From contig NZ_JAIEPC010000023.1 in the NCBI RefSeq assembly GCF_019749955.1, positions 62,001-126,000 of the forward strand: a stretch of DNA of 64,000 nucleotides, written 5' to 3'. The notes beneath the pieces are model-generated. The model searched no databases. It was not told where the DNA came from and saw only the letters and a program-made list of their open reading frames with translations. The DNA comes from Sphingomonas sp. (GTDB taxonomy: Bacteria > Pseudomonadota > Alphaproteobacteria > Sphingomonadales > Sphingomonadaceae). The stretch's first letter is position 1, and each line of letters starts with the position of its first letter. The position numbers were made by a program, and so were the translations under genes. This document shows, in pieces, positions 55,729 through 64,000 of this stretch.

Positions 55729-56112
55729 ATGTTCGCAGTCGTGCGCACGGGCGGCAAGCAATATCGCGTTGCCGCAGGAGACAAGATTGTCGTTGAAAAG
55801 CTCGCCGGAGAAGCCGGTGAGACAATCACGCTGGGCGACGTTCTGCTCGCCGGCGAAGGCGCCGATCTGCAGTCAGTCGAAGGGCTGACCGTTTCGGCCG
55901 AGATCATCGCGCAGGCGAAGGCCGACAAGATCATCGTCTTCAAGAAGCGCCGTCGGCATAACTATCGCCGTCGCAATGGCCATCGCCAGCAGCACACGAT
56001 CCTGAAGATCACCGCGATCGGCGCCGCTGCGCCTGAGAAGAAGACCAAGGCCAAGAAGGCCGAAGCCGCCCCCGCCGCGACCGAAGCCGACGCTTCGGCA
56101 GCGCAGGCATAA
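55729..56112 (+). CDS. rplU: 50S ribosomal protein L21
   Basis: A 127-residue L21. The start [20 protein letters not shown] and the C-terminal core [34 protein letters not shown] are diagnostic. A Lys/Ala-rich tail of about 25 residues ([20 protein letters not shown] onward) extends beyond the core and is typical of this bacterial group. A GTG at 55717 would add four residues. It is followed 24 bases later by rpmA, the universal pairing. Confidence 0.97.
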   Translation: MFAVVRTGGKQYRVAAGDKIVVEKLAGEAGETITLGDVLLAGEGADLQSVEGLTVSAEIIAQAKADKIIVFKKRRRHNYRRRNGHRQQHTILKITAIGAAAPEKKTKAKKAEAAPAATEADASAAQA

Positions 56113-56136
56113 CCGGCAACGCGAGGAGCATAGAAA

Positions 56137-56412
56137 ATGGCACATAAGAAAGCAGGCGGTTCGTCGCGCAACGGTCGTGATTCGGCCGGTCGTCGTCTTG
56201 GCGTGAAGAAGTTCGGTGGCCAGGAAGTGGCCGCCGGCAACATCCTCGTCCGTCAGCGCGGCACCAAATTCTACCCGGGCCGCAATGTCGGCATCGGCAA
56301 GGATCATACGCTGTTCGCGCTCACAGACGGTCGCGTTGCGTTCCACGCGGGCAAACTCGGCCGAACCTTCTGCTCGGTAGACGTAGCCGAAATGGCGATT
56401 GCAGCCGAATAA
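56137..56412 (+). CDS. rpmA: 50S ribosomal protein L27
   Basis: A 91-residue L27 with the standard N-terminus [20 protein letters not shown] and the segment [21 protein letters not shown]27 lies near the peptidyl transferase centre. GAGGAG precedes the ATG. A terminator hairpin with T-run lies about 70 bases downstream. Confidence 0.98.
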   Translation: MAHKKAGGSSRNGRDSAGRRLGVKKFGGQEVAAGNILVRQRGTKFYPGRNVGIGKDHTLFALTDGRVAFHAGKLGRTFCSVDVAEMAIAAE

Positions 56413-56480
56413 CATCGGGTAACCAGCCGGGTTGCCCACCAGGGCGATCCGGGGTTCCGCACAGGAACCAAGCCAAACAA

Positions 56481-56510
56481 GGGAGCCGGGTCACCCAGGC
56501 TCCCTTTTTT
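56481..56510 (+). terminator. Intrinsic terminator of rplU-rpmA
   Basis: gggagcc (56481-56487) pairs with ggctccc (56498-56504), extended inward by ggg/ccc, and is followed at once by six T (56505-56510). A second, weaker hairpin (ggttcc / ggaacc) lies just before it, near 56453-56470. Confidence 0.9.
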
Positions 56511-56587
56511 CTTGCTCCCTCAACATGGCTGTCGCTTCGCCGTCATGTCTCCATGGCACGGCGCAGCGACCGACGAGGAGAGTATCG

Positions 56588-57136
56588 ATGTTCGCTCGGA
56601 CACAAAGACTGACGCTCCGCCCCGGCTGGATCGAGGATGCCCCCGCGCTGACGGCGGCAATCGCGCATGAAGCGGTGGCGTTCAAGCTCGCCCGCCTGCC
56701 CTGGCCCTATACGGTCGAGCATGCGACCGAGTGGCTTTCCCAAATGTCCCGGCCGGGCGAGGTCAGCCGCGTCATCCTCGCGCATGACGGCGGCGAGGCG
56801 CGGCTGGTCGGCGGCATCGGCATTCACCCCGACGGCGATGCGCATGAAATCGGCTATTGGTTGACGCCCGACGCCTGGGGTCGCGGCTATGCGACCGAGG
56901 CTGGGCGCGCGATGCTGGGGATCGCCCGTTACAGCATGGGGTTGAAGCGGCTGACGTCGGGGCATTTCATCGACAATCCCGCATCCGGGCGCGTGCTGGC
57001 CAAGCTCGGCTTCCGCAACACGGGCGTCGTCATGCGGCATTGCCTCGCGCAGGGTGTCGACAAGCCCTGCGCGACGCTCGACCTCGACCTCTCGGAGGAC
57101 GAGCCGTGTGCCGACCCGGAGCGCATGGCGGCGTGA
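56588..57136 (+). CDS. GNAT-family N-acetyltransferase
   Basis: A 182-residue GNAT protein of the RimJ/RimL-like type. The N-terminus RTQRLTLRPGWIEDAPALTA is typical, and the acetyl-CoA site appears as EIGYWLTPDAWGRGYATEAG (motif A, with R-G-x-A), followed by MGLKRLTSGHFIDNPASGRV and LAKLGFRNTGV. It should acetylate an amino group of a protein or small molecule; the target is unknown. The ATG at 56588 has GAGGAG seven bases upstream. Confidence 0.88.
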   Translation: MFARTQRLTLRPGWIEDAPALTAAIAHEAVAFKLARLPWPYTVEHATEWLSQMSRPGEVSRVILAHDGGEARLVGGIGIHPDGDAHEIGYWLTPDAWGRGYATEAGRAMLGIARYSMGLKRLTSGHFIDNPASGRVLAKLGFRNTGVVMRHCLAQGVDKPCATLDLDLSEDEPCADPERMAA

Positions 57137-57176
57137 CGATTGTGGGGCGGTGAGCATCGGCCCACCGCCGCCGCAC

Positions 57177-58049
57177 TCAAGCCGCCGCCAATTCCCGGTC
57201 AGCGCTCGGCAACACCGCCGCCGCATAGTCACTCTCGAAACGCGCGATCAGCTTGCGGTCGTCGTGGTTCCACGGGTGGAAACCCGGCAGGAAAAAGCTC
57301 AGCCACGGCCGCGCGATCAGCCGCAATACGCCGGGGCGGACGAGCAGATAGCGCGCGAGGCCTGCCCGCGCCTTCCAGCCGGTGATGCCGTCCTGCCGCA
57401 GCAGTTCGAGCGTCCCCTCGATCCGGTGGCGCCAGAAATTGATGGTAATGACGAGCATCATGATTGTCTTCAGTCGCCAGCGCCTGCCGCGGCTCCAGTC
57501 GCGCGTCGCGTGCAGCCAGGTGTCATAGGCCACGCCCTTGTGTTCGATCTCCTCGATCGCATGCCAGCGCCACAGCGCGGCGCTTTCCGCATCGGTTTCG
57601 GGAAACAGATCGGCGCGCTCAAGGATCATCTGCGCGAGGATCGCGGTGTAATGTTCCAGCGCCATCGTCGCCGCCAGCCGGACGATCGGCGGACGGGCAT
57701 TGGCGATCGCCAGAATCTGGTCCACCCGCGCCTCCAGCGGCGTCACGTCATAGCCGGCATCGACCACACGGCTGTTGAACGCCACATGTTCTCGGCTATG
57801 CATCACTTCCTGCAGCGTGAACGCCCGGATTTCGCGCGCGAGTTGATCGGGCACGCCGTCGCGATGGGCTTTCACCGCTTCGATGAAGAACGCCTCGCCC
57901 TTGGGGAAAGTGACCGAAAGCGCGTTGAAGAACGCGCTCGCAAAGGGATCACCGTTCGCCCACCAGCGCTGCATCGCCGAACCGCGCCCAAAACGCCGGT
58001 CGCGTGGGGTGATTGTCAAGTCGGCGGGCGTGGTTGCATTCACGGTCAA
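57177..58049 (-). CDS. Ferritin-like metal-dependent hydrolase family protein
   Basis: A 290-residue helical protein matching the family annotated as metal-dependent hydrolase (PF10118-like). Likely metal ligands are E52 (FPKGEAFFIEAV), E81-x-x-H84 (LQEVMHSREHVAFN), E132 (ATMALEHYTAIL) and E167-x-x-H170 (WHAIEEIEHKGVAYDTW). This is the four-helix diiron arrangement, which suggests oxidase rather than hydrolase chemistry. Two hydrophobic helices near residues 196-210 suggest membrane association, as in lipid-modifying diiron enzymes. It is divergent from a TetR gene 54 bases away, which probably regulates it. Confidence 0.85.
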   Translation of the reverse strand: MTVNATTPADLTITPRDRRFGRGSAMQRWWANGDPFASAFFNALSVTFPKGEAFFIEAVKAHRDGVPDQLAREIRAFTLQEVMHSREHVAFNSRVVDAGYDVTPLEARVDQILAIANARPPIVRLAATMALEHYTAILAQMILERADLFPETDAESAALWRWHAIEEIEHKGVAYDTWLHATRDWSRGRRWRLKTIMMLVITINFWRHRIEGTLELLRQDGITGWKARAGLARYLLVRPGVLRLIARPWLSFFLPGFHPWNHDDRKLIARFESDYAAAVLPSADRELAAA

Positions 58050-58103
58050 AAGCTCCGAACATCAGTTTGACTAGTATCGGTTGAATAAGGCTTACTTACA
58101 CTC

Positions 58104-58724
58104 GTGTCAATAGTGCGACGGCGTCTCTCCCCCGAAGAATCGCGTGACAATGCGCTCGAAGCGGCCAGGGCGCTGCTGATTGAGGCAGGACCGCAAGCGG
58201 TGACGCTGAAGGCGGTTGCCGCGCGGATTGGGCGCACCCACGCCAATGTGCTCCACCATTTCGGTTCAGCCGAAGGGCTGCAACGCGCGCTGATGGCGAA
58301 CATGGCCGAAACGATCGTCGCGACCATTGGCGAGGCGGTCGGTCGTGCGCATGCGACCGACCATGATCCGCACGAAGTCGTCGACCTGACCTTCGATGCC
58401 TTTGGGCGCGAGGGCGCGGGCGCGCTGGCGAGCTGGATGATCCTGTCGGGCAATGAGGACGCGCTCGACCCGATCCTGATCGCGATCCGGCGGCTGGTCG
58501 ATCAACTTGCACGCGATCATGATTTCGATGCCGCCGCGCTGACGGCCGAAACTTTGGGGTTGGTGCTGACGGCGCTGGGCGACGCGCTGCTCGGCGGGCC
58601 GATGGCCAAAGCGCTCGGCGTCCCCCGTGCGACCGCCCGTGCGCTGGCGCTGCGCCAGCTAACCGCAGCGCAACGGGTGATCGAAAAGGCTGCGTGCCAG
58701 GACGCCGAGCGCGAGCAGGCCTAG
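58104..58724 (+). CDS. TetR-family transcriptional regulator
   Basis: A 206-residue regulator starting at GTG 58104. The N-terminal helix-turn-helix is ALEAARALLIEAGPQAVTLK, AVAARIGRTHANVLHHFGSA, EGLQRALMANMAET. The rest is the helical ligand-binding and dimer domain. The divergent, closely spaced ferritin-like gene (57177-58049) is the probable target, with an operator in 58050-58103. It is followed by obgE after 30 bases on the same strand. Confidence 0.9.
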   Translation: MSIVRRRLSPEESRDNALEAARALLIEAGPQAVTLKAVAARIGRTHANVLHHFGSAEGLQRALMANMAETIVATIGEAVGRAHATDHDPHEVVDLTFDAFGREGAGALASWMILSGNEDALDPILIAIRRLVDQLARDHDFDAAALTAETLGLVLTALGDALLGGPMAKALGVPRATARALALRQLTAAQRVIEKAACQDAEREQA

Positions 58725-58754
58725 CCAAATCGGCGGATTTCGCTAGGGTAGCGC

Positions 58755-59804
58755 ATGCATTTTCTCGACCAAGCAAAGATCTTCGTCCGATCGGGCGCGG
58801 GCGGCCCCGGCGCCGTCAGCTTCCGACGCGAAAAATTCATCGAATATGGCGGCCCCGACGGTGGCGAAGGCGGCAAGGGTGGCGACATCATCTTCGAAGC
58901 CGTCGCGGGCCTGAACACGCTGATCGACTTTCGCTATACCCAGCATTTTCGCGCGCCGCGCGGCAAGGGCGGATCGGGGTCGAACCGCACCGGCGCGGGC
59001 GGTCGCGACCTCGTGATCCGCGTGCCGGTGGGGACGCAAGTGCTGAGCGACGACAAGGAGCATGTCCTCGCCGACTTCACCGTCCCCGGCGAAAAGCGCG
59101 TGTTCTTCAAGGGCGGCGACGGCGGGCGCGGCAATGCCAGCTACAAATCGAGCACCAACCGCGCGCCGCGCCAGCACGGTACCGGCTGGCCGGGCGAGGA
59201 AGCGTGGTTGTGGCTGCGGCTCAAGCTGCTCGCCGATGCGGGGCTCGTCGGCCTGCCCAACGCGGGCAAGTCGACCTTCATCAACGCGACGACCAATGCC
59301 AAGGCCAAGGTCGGCGATTATCCCTTCACCACCACCCGGCCCCAGCTCGGCGTCGTCAGCCACCGCAACCGCGAATTCGTGATTGCCGACATTCCGGGCC
59401 TGATCGAAGGCGCCGCCGATGGCGCAGGGATCGGCGATCGTTTCCTCGGCCATATCGAGCGCTGCCGCGTGCTGCTCCACCTTGTGGATGCAACCGAGGA
59501 CAAGCCTGTGGAAAACTACCGGATCGTTCGGGCGGAACTCGATGCCTATGGCGCGGGCCTGATCGACAAGCCCGAAGTGATCGCGCTCAACAAGATCGAC
59601 GCGCTCGACCCCGCCGAGGTGAAGAAGCTCGCGGCCAAGCTGAAGCGCGCGTCGAAGGCCGAAGTGATGCTGCTCTCAGGCGCGGCGGGCACCGGGCTCG
59701 AAGCCGTGCTCGACCGGCTGGTCGAAGCGATTGGACCTGCTGAAGCAGCCCCTGCGATCAGCGCGGATGACGAGGATGAGCCGGGCGAATGGTCGCCGAT
59801 CTGA
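58755..59804 (+). CDS. obgE: GTPase ObgE/CgtA
   Basis: A 349-residue Obg GTPase acting in 50S assembly and stress control. The glycine-rich N-terminal Obg fold has [20 protein letters not shown] and [36 protein letters not shown]. The G domain carries G1 GLPNAGKST (K172), the G3 segment [20 protein letters not shown] and G4 NKID. An acidic C-terminal tail ([10 protein letters not shown]) is present. L21 and L27 lie upstream, a common neighbourhood. Confidence 0.98.
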   Translation: MHFLDQAKIFVRSGAGGPGAVSFRREKFIEYGGPDGGEGGKGGDIIFEAVAGLNTLIDFRYTQHFRAPRGKGGSGSNRTGAGGRDLVIRVPVGTQVLSDDKEHVLADFTVPGEKRVFFKGGDGGRGNASYKSSTNRAPRQHGTGWPGEEAWLWLRLKLLADAGLVGLPNAGKSTFINATTNAKAKVGDYPFTTTRPQLGVVSHRNREFVIADIPGLIEGAADGAGIGDRFLGHIERCRVLLHLVDATEDKPVENYRIVRAELDAYGAGLIDKPEVIALNKIDALDPAEVKKLAAKLKRASKAEVMLLSGAAGTGLEAVLDRLVEAIGPAEAAPAISADDEDEPGEWSPI

Positions 59805-59869
59805 TTTGGCGACGGCGCGGGTGATCTGGTAAGGAAGACCACGAGCCAGCCGCTATCGGACACGACGCC

Positions 59870-60433
59870 ATGCGCCACGACCCAGCCTATCGACCGATCA
59901 CCGCCGACGAATTTCTGGCGATCGATTTCGGCACCGACCGCAAGTTTGAGCTCGATAACGGCGTCATCTACATGATGACGGGTGGCACCGAGCCGCATGC
60001 CTGGGTCCAACTGAATATCCTCAGCTGGTTGCGATCGACGCTGCGCGGCACGGGTTGCAGGCCCTATGGTCCCGACATGGGCTTGCGGATCAGCGAAACC
60101 GACGTCCGCTATCCTGATATTGCGATCTATTGCGCGCAGCCGCCCCGCGATGAATTGCGTGGGAGCAAGGCACTGGCCAACCCGACGGTCGTGATCGAAA
60201 TCCTGTCGCCAACCACCGCGACGCTCGATCAGGGAACGAAGTTGGCGGAATATCAGTCGATCGCCAGCGTCCGGACGATTGCCTTTGTCGATCCCGTCAA
60301 CGAACTGTGCCGCACGCTTGAGCGGCTGAGTGCAACCGGCTGGGCGGATCACATGTTTTCGGGCGAGCGGGGGATCATTATTCCAGCGCTCGATCTGACC
60401 ATCCCGCACGACGAGATTTTCGCGCGCGATTGA
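59870..60433 (+). CDS. Uma2-family endonuclease-like protein
   Basis: A 187-residue Uma2 (DUF820) protein with a PD-(D/E)XK-type fold. Typical elements are ITADEFLAIDFGTDRKFELD, RISETDVRYPDIAIYC (catalytic D) and NPTVVIEILSPTTATLDQGT, KLAEYQSIASVRTIAFVD (E and K). The function is not established for most members. It lies between obgE and proB, which are often adjacent in relatives, so it may be an insertion at this site. Confidence 0.88.
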   Translation: MRHDPAYRPITADEFLAIDFGTDRKFELDNGVIYMMTGGTEPHAWVQLNILSWLRSTLRGTGCRPYGPDMGLRISETDVRYPDIAIYCAQPPRDELRGSKALANPTVVIEILSPTTATLDQGTKLAEYQSIASVRTIAFVDPVNELCRTLERLSATGWADHMFSGERGIIIPALDLTIPHDEIFARD

Positions 60434-60464
60434 GTGCGGGGCTTGGCGGCGCTACCGCGCTGAC

Positions 60465-61574
60465 ATGAACGCCTTCGCCCCTGCCCGCTGCCCCCGGCTG
60501 ATCGTCAAGATCGGGTCGTCTCTGCTCGTCGGCGGCGACGGTGCGCTCCGGCGCGACTGGCTGGCGACGCTGGCCGCCGATATCGCCGATCGGGTGCGCG
60601 CGGGGCAGCAGGTCGCGGTCGTCTCGTCGGGCGCGATTGCGCTGGGCGCACGGCGATTGGGGCTTGCCAAGGGCGGGCGCGCGACGCTCGAAGATGCGCA
60701 GGCGGCTGCCGCGACCGGCCAGATCGCGCTCGCGCAAGGCTGGGCCGAGGCTTTCGTCGCGCAGGGCCTGACGGCCGCGCAAATGCTGGTGACGCTCGAC
60801 GATCTCGAGGACCGGCGGCGGTATCTGAATGCCGCCGCGACGCTCGGGCGGCTGCTCGCGCTCGGCGTCGTGCCCATCATCAACGAGAATGATTCGGTCG
60901 CGACCGAGGAAATTCGCTTCGGCGACAATGACCGCCTCGCCGCGCGCGTCGCGCAGGCCGCGGGCGCGCAAGGCGTGATCCTGTTCTCGGATGTCGATGG
61001 CCTTTATGATCGCAATCCGACCGACCCCGCAGCGACCTTCATCGACCGGGTCGACGCGATCATCCCGGCGATCGAAGCGATGGCAGGTGGTACAACCGGC
61101 GTCGGGACCGGCGGCATGGCGGCCAAAGTCGCCGCCGCACGCATCGCGACAGCTGCGGGCGTGACGCTGGCGATTGCCTCGGGCCACGGCGATCACCCGC
61201 TCGCGCGGTTCGCGTCAACGGGGCGTGGCACGATCTTCACCGCCGACCGCACGACGCCTGCGCGCAAGGCGTGGCTCGCCGGGGGCCTCACCGCACGCGG
61301 CGAAGTGCGCATCGACGCGGGCGCTGTCGCGGCACTCGCGAGCGGCAAGAGCTTGCTCCCCGCTGGTGCCACCCAAATCGCTGGCAGCTTCGCGCGCGGC
61401 GACTTGGTCGCCGTCGTCGGCCCCGATGGCCGTCCGGTCGCGCGGGGCTTCAGCGAATATGACGCCGCCGATGCCGCGCGGATCGCGGGCAAGCGCAGCG
61501 ACCAGCTCGCCGACATCCTCGGCTACGCGCCCCGCGCGTGCCTTGTCCACCGCAACCACATGGCGCTGCTATGA
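60465..61574 (+). CDS. proB: Glutamate 5-kinase
   Basis: A 369-residue amino-acid kinase that phosphorylates glutamate in the first step of proline synthesis. The kinase domain has LIVKIGSSLLVGGDGALRRD, VAVVSSGAIALGARRLGLA, PIINENDSVATEEIRFGDND and FSDVDGLYDRNPT. A C-terminal PUA domain (GEVRIDAGAVAALASGKSLL onward) gives the full-length form. The stop overlaps the next gene's ATG (ATGA). Confidence 0.97.
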   Translation: MNAFAPARCPRLIVKIGSSLLVGGDGALRRDWLATLAADIADRVRAGQQVAVVSSGAIALGARRLGLAKGGRATLEDAQAAAATGQIALAQGWAEAFVAQGLTAAQMLVTLDDLEDRRRYLNAAATLGRLLALGVVPIINENDSVATEEIRFGDNDRLAARVAQAAGAQGVILFSDVDGLYDRNPTDPAATFIDRVDAIIPAIEAMAGGTTGVGTGGMAAKVAAARIATAAGVTLAIASGHGDHPLARFASTGRGTIFTADRTTPARKAWLAGGLTARGEVRIDAGAVAALASGKSLLPAGATQIAGSFARGDLVAVVGPDGRPVARGFSEYDAADAARIAGKRSDQLADILGYAPRACLVHRNHMALL

Positions 61575-62470
61575 TCCTCGCGATCACCGGCGGCACCGGC
61601 TTTGTCGGCAGCACGCTGATCGATCTGGCGCTCGCGGCGGGGCATGATGTCCGGGCGCTTGCTCGGCGCGCGCAATCGGCGCGAGACGGCGTCACCTGGA
61701 TCGAGGGCGCCCTCGACAAACCCGATGCGCTCACCGCCCTCGCAACTGGCGTCGATGCGGTGATGCATGTTGCGGGCGTGGTGAATGCCCCCGACCGCGC
61801 AGCTTTTGTCGCGGGTAACGTTACGGGCACACAGGCGATGCTCGCGGCCGCACTTGCGACCGGCGTTAACCGCTTCGTCCATGTCTCGTCGCTCGCCGCA
61901 CGCGAGCCTGATCTCTCGACCTATGGCTGGTCCAAAGCCGAAGCCGAACACGCCGTCGCCGCATCGCCGCTCGATTGGGTGATGGTCCGCCCGCCCGGCG
62001 TCTATGGCCCCGGCGATCTCGACATGCTCGACCTGTTCCGCCTCGCACGCTCCGGCCTCGGGATGGCACCGAAGGGGCGGATATCTCTGATTGACGTCAG
62101 CGACCTTGCCCGGTTGCTCCTCGCACTGGCGACGCACCCGACACCGCGCGCAACCTACGAAGCTGATGACGGCACAGCGGGAGGTTGGAGCCACGCCGAT
62201 TACGCGCGCGCTGTCGGTCGTGCCGTTGGGCGAAAGGTCACCCCCCTCCCCCTGCCCGCCACTGCGCTGAAGCTCGCAGCGCGCGCCGACATGGCGTTGC
62301 GCGGCACCAAGGCCCGGCTCACGCTCGACCGCGCGCGCTATATCGCCCACCCCGACTGGGTGATCGACCCCGCCAAACGCCCACCCGCCGACCTCTGGAC
62401 CCCGCAGATCGCGACCGATCAAGGCCTTGCCGTGACAGCCGCATGGTATCGTGCCCACGGCCTGCTATAA
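61571..62470 (+). CDS. cerR: CerR-like NAD(P)-dependent ceramide-pathway reductase (NDUFA9-like)
   Basis: A 299-residue extended short-chain dehydrogenase-like protein. The Rossmann motif is AITGGTGFVGSTLIDLALAA; VMHVAGVVNAPDRAAFVAGN, VSSLAAREPDLSTYGWSKAE (Y/K pair in YGWSK) and RPPGVYGPGDLDMLD follow. Adjacency to acp and spt matches the Caulobacter ceramide cluster, in which CerR reduces an oxidised ceramide intermediate. That context is the main reason for the specific name; the fold alone would only indicate an NAD-dependent epimerase/dehydratase. It overlaps proB by 4 bases. Confidence 0.8.
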   Translation: MILAITGGTGFVGSTLIDLALAAGHDVRALARRAQSARDGVTWIEGALDKPDALTALATGVDAVMHVAGVVNAPDRAAFVAGNVTGTQAMLAAALATGVNRFVHVSSLAAREPDLSTYGWSKAEAEHAVAASPLDWVMVRPPGVYGPGDLDMLDLFRLARSGLGMAPKGRISLIDVSDLARLLLALATHPTPRATYEADDGTAGGWSHADYARAVGRAVGRKVTPLPLPATALKLAARADMALRGTKARLTLDRARYIAHPDWVIDPAKRPPADLWTPQIATDQGLAVTAAWYRAHGLL

Positions 62471-62537
62471 CCCTGCCAGAATGACGCCGCATTTGCTTGG
62501 CAGGGGCAGTCATCACACTCACATCAAGGACGGCACG

Positions 62538-62780
62538 TTGAGCGAGCGCACCCCGATTTTCGAAACCGTTGCCGGTCTGATCGAACCGTTCAACAAAAAG
62601 GGCGTCGCGCTCGCCGACGCGACCAGCTTCCAGCATGATCTGGAGTGGGACAGCCTGACCGTCATGGATTTCGTCGCCAATATCGAGGATGAATTCGACA
62701 TCATCATCACGATGAACATGCAGGCCGAAATCGAAACCGTCGGCCAATTGGTCGATGCCGTCATCAAGCTGAAGGGCTGA
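62538..62780 (+). CDS. Acyl carrier protein for sphingolipid synthesis
   Basis: An 80-residue ACP. The phosphopantetheine attachment serine is S39 in HDLEWDSLTVMDFVANIE, and the rest is acidic and helical. The TTG at 62538 has AAGGA seven bases upstream and gives the right N-terminus; an ATG farther upstream does not. It is 4 bases from spt. In Caulobacter and Sphingomonas relatives such an ACP carries the acyl chain used by serine palmitoyltransferase. Confidence 0.9.
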   Translation: MSERTPIFETVAGLIEPFNKKGVALADATSFQHDLEWDSLTVMDFVANIEDEFDIIITMNMQAEIETVGQLVDAVIKLKG

Positions 62781-62784
62781 CGCC

Positions 62785-64000
62785 ATGAACGAGATCACTG
62801 CGATTGCCGAAGCGCCCACTGCGCCGCGCGATCTGATGAGCAAGTTCGATGCGATCATCGCCGAACGTCAGGCGCTGCTCGACACCGGCGTCACCGACCC
62901 GTTCGCGATCGTGATGGACGAAGTGAAATCGCCGACCGTGGCGGTCATCAAGGGCAAGGAAACGATCCTGCTCGGCACCTATAATTATATGGGGATGACC
63001 TTCGACCCCGATGTCATCCAGGCGGGCAAGGACGCGCTCGACCAATTTGGCTCGGGCACCAACGGCAGCCGGATGCTCAACGGCACCTTCCGTGATCATA
63101 TGGAAGTCGAACAGGCGCTGCGTGACTTCTACGGCATGTCGGGCGCGATCGTGTTTTCGACCGGCTATATGGCCAATCTGGGCATGATCTCGACGCTCGT
63201 CGGCAAGGGCGAGTATATCATTCTCGACGCCGACAGCCACGCGTCGATCTATGACGGCTGCCAGCAGGGCAATGCCGAAGTTGTCCGCTTCCGCCACAAT
63301 GACGTTGCCGATCTCGACAAGCGCCTCGGCCGCCTGCCGACAGATGTCGGCAAGCTGGTGGTGCTCGAAGGCGTTTATTCGATGCTCGGCGATGTCGCAC
63401 CGCTCAAGGAAATGGTCGCGGTCGCCAAGAAGCATGGCGCAATGGTGCTCAGCGACGAAGCGCATTCGATGGGCTTTTTCGGCGCGCACGGCCGCGGCGT
63501 TTACGAGGATCAGGGCTGCGAAGCCGATGTCGATTTCGTCGTCGGCACTTTCTCCAAGTCGGTCGGCACCGTCGGCGGTTTCTGCGTGTCGAACCATCCC
63601 AAGTTCGAAGCGATCCGGCTTGCCTGCCGCGCCTATATCTTCACCGCCAGCCTGCCGCCGAGCGTGGTCGCGACCGCCGCCACCTCGATCCGCAAGCTGA
63701 TGCATGCGCACAACAAGCGCGCACATTTGTGGGAAAATGCGCGTCAACTCCACGGCGGGCTTACCGCAATGGGCTTCAAGCTCGGCACGCCCAATCCGCA
63801 ATCGGCGATCATCGCGATCATCCTCGACGATCAGACCCAAGCCGTCGCGATGTGGCAGGCGCTGCTCGACAATGGGCTGTACGTCAACATGGCGCGCCCG
63901 CCCGCGACGCCGGCCGGTACCTATCTGCTGCGCTGTTCGCTCTGCGCCGAACACACCACCGAGCAGGTGACGCGGATTCTGGCACTGTTCGAAGGCGCTG
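62785..64000 (+). CDS. spt: Serine palmitoyltransferase, partial (3' end beyond window)
   Basis: A fold-type I PLP enzyme that condenses serine with an acyl thioester to form 3-ketosphinganine, the first step of sphingolipid synthesis. 405 codons are present; the Sphingomonas enzyme is about 420 residues, so only a short C-terminus is missing. The substrate/cofactor histidine is H152 (ILDADSHASIYDGCQQG), and the Schiff-base lysine is K258 (GTFSKSVGTVGGFCVS). VLSDEAHSMGFFGAHGRGVY and GSGTNGSRMLNGTFRDHMEV are also canonical. The start ATG is 4 bases after the acp stop. Soluble, cytoplasmic homodimer in known relatives. Confidence 0.96.
   Translation, partial: MNEITAIAEAPTAPRDLMSKFDAIIAERQALLDTGVTDPFAIVMDEVKSPTVAVIKGKETILLGTYNYMGMTFDPDVIQAGKDALDQFGSGTNGSRMLNGTFRDHMEVEQALRDFYGMSGAIVFSTGYMANLGMISTLVGKGEYIILDADSHASIYDGCQQGNAEVVRFRHNDVADLDKRLGRLPTDVGKLVVLEGVYSMLGDVAPLKEMVAVAKKHGAMVLSDEAHSMGFFGAHGRGVYEDQGCEADVDFVVGTFSKSVGTVGGFCVSNHPKFEAIRLACRAYIFTASLPPSVVATAATSIRKLMHAHNKRAHLWENARQLHGGLTAMGFKLGTPNPQSAIIAIILDDQTQAVAMWQALLDNGLYVNMARPPATPAGTYLLRCSLCAEHTTEQVTRILALFEGA

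Noticed and set aside
58050..58103. Possible TTGACT -35 at 58067 for the TetR gene
   Set aside because: No acceptable -10 lies at the right distance, and no clear inverted repeat could be identified as the operator, so it is not listed as a promoter.
62764..63954. 396-residue minus-strand open frame opposite spt
   Set aside because: Antisense to a fully recognisable serine palmitoyltransferase.

Overview
The window comes from a high-GC alphaproteobacterium, very probably Sphingomonadaceae (Sphingomonas or a close relative). The evidence is a linked ceramide-synthesis set (cerR-like, acp, spt, 61571-64000), the pckA/chvI/chvG/hprK-like/rapZ/PTS order, alphaproteobacterial gene forms throughout (short HprK, HdaA-like DnaA homologue), and short palindromic repeats with a CTGAGC-TGTCGAAG core that I associate with sphingomonads. 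It looks like core chromosome: no insertion sequence, prophage, CRISPR array or rRNA operon was seen. Coding is dense and no gene-free stretch exceeds 300 bases; the longest gap (55486-55728, 243 bases) carries the rplU promoter.

Layout. 1-10135: APC permease (cut by the left edge) and aspS on the minus strand, rnd and a small secreted protein on the plus strand, then a minus-strand operon of a DUF2066-like secreted protein, an Hda-like DnaA regulator, ppk and ppx. 10200-12856: purM, purN, a YjbR-family protein and a membrane-anchored unknown, each overlapping the next. 12864-15883: minus-strand pepA, holC, ndk and an unknown resembling MuF-C-type domains. 16050-21575: lptD, surA, pdxA, rsmA. 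21576-25290: guaB, a small membrane protein, rsmB and a TPR protein (minus). 25445-27376: SPFH protein, NfeD-like protein, DUF3597 protein. 27384-28438: a hairpin, a palindromic repeat and two small unknowns. 28483-35430: pckA (minus) divergent from chvI, chvG, short hprK, rapZ, EIIA, HPr and a SpoU methyltransferase. 35444-38691 and 38696-39091: unknown acidic-loop protein, rmuC, ccdA-like and a secreted thioredoxin (all minus).

39179-42699 is a tightly overlapping minus-strand operon: two-ExxH ferritin-like protein, FabH-like ketoacyl synthase, ABC ATPase, ABC-2 permease. I consider it the best candidate for an undescribed small biosynthesis-and-export system. 42814-49694 holds a divergent membrane protein and the DUF4129-DUF4350-MoxR-DUF58-SpoIIM-RDD gene set, a widespread but poorly understood MoxR membrane system. 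49721-51795 carries an aminotransferase with a Tat-like signal and a TSUP permease. Then follow tRNA-Ser(CGA), hspQ, a perfect 22-bp inverted repeat, a TonB-dependent receptor, rplU-rpmA with promoter and terminator, a GNAT protein, a divergent ferritin-like hydrolase/TetR pair, obgE, a Uma2 protein, proB, and the ceramide operon, which runs off the right edge inside spt.

Much of the window is housekeeping: translation (aspS, rsmA, rsmB, rplU, rpmA, obgE), purine and vitamin B6 synthesis, polyphosphate metabolism, and outer-membrane assembly. It also contains a ChvG/ChvI plus permease-less PTS signalling block. Start sites were often moved from the longest ORF to an internal ATG, GTG or TTG where a Shine-Dalgarno sequence or stop/start overlap supported it; such choices are stated per gene.
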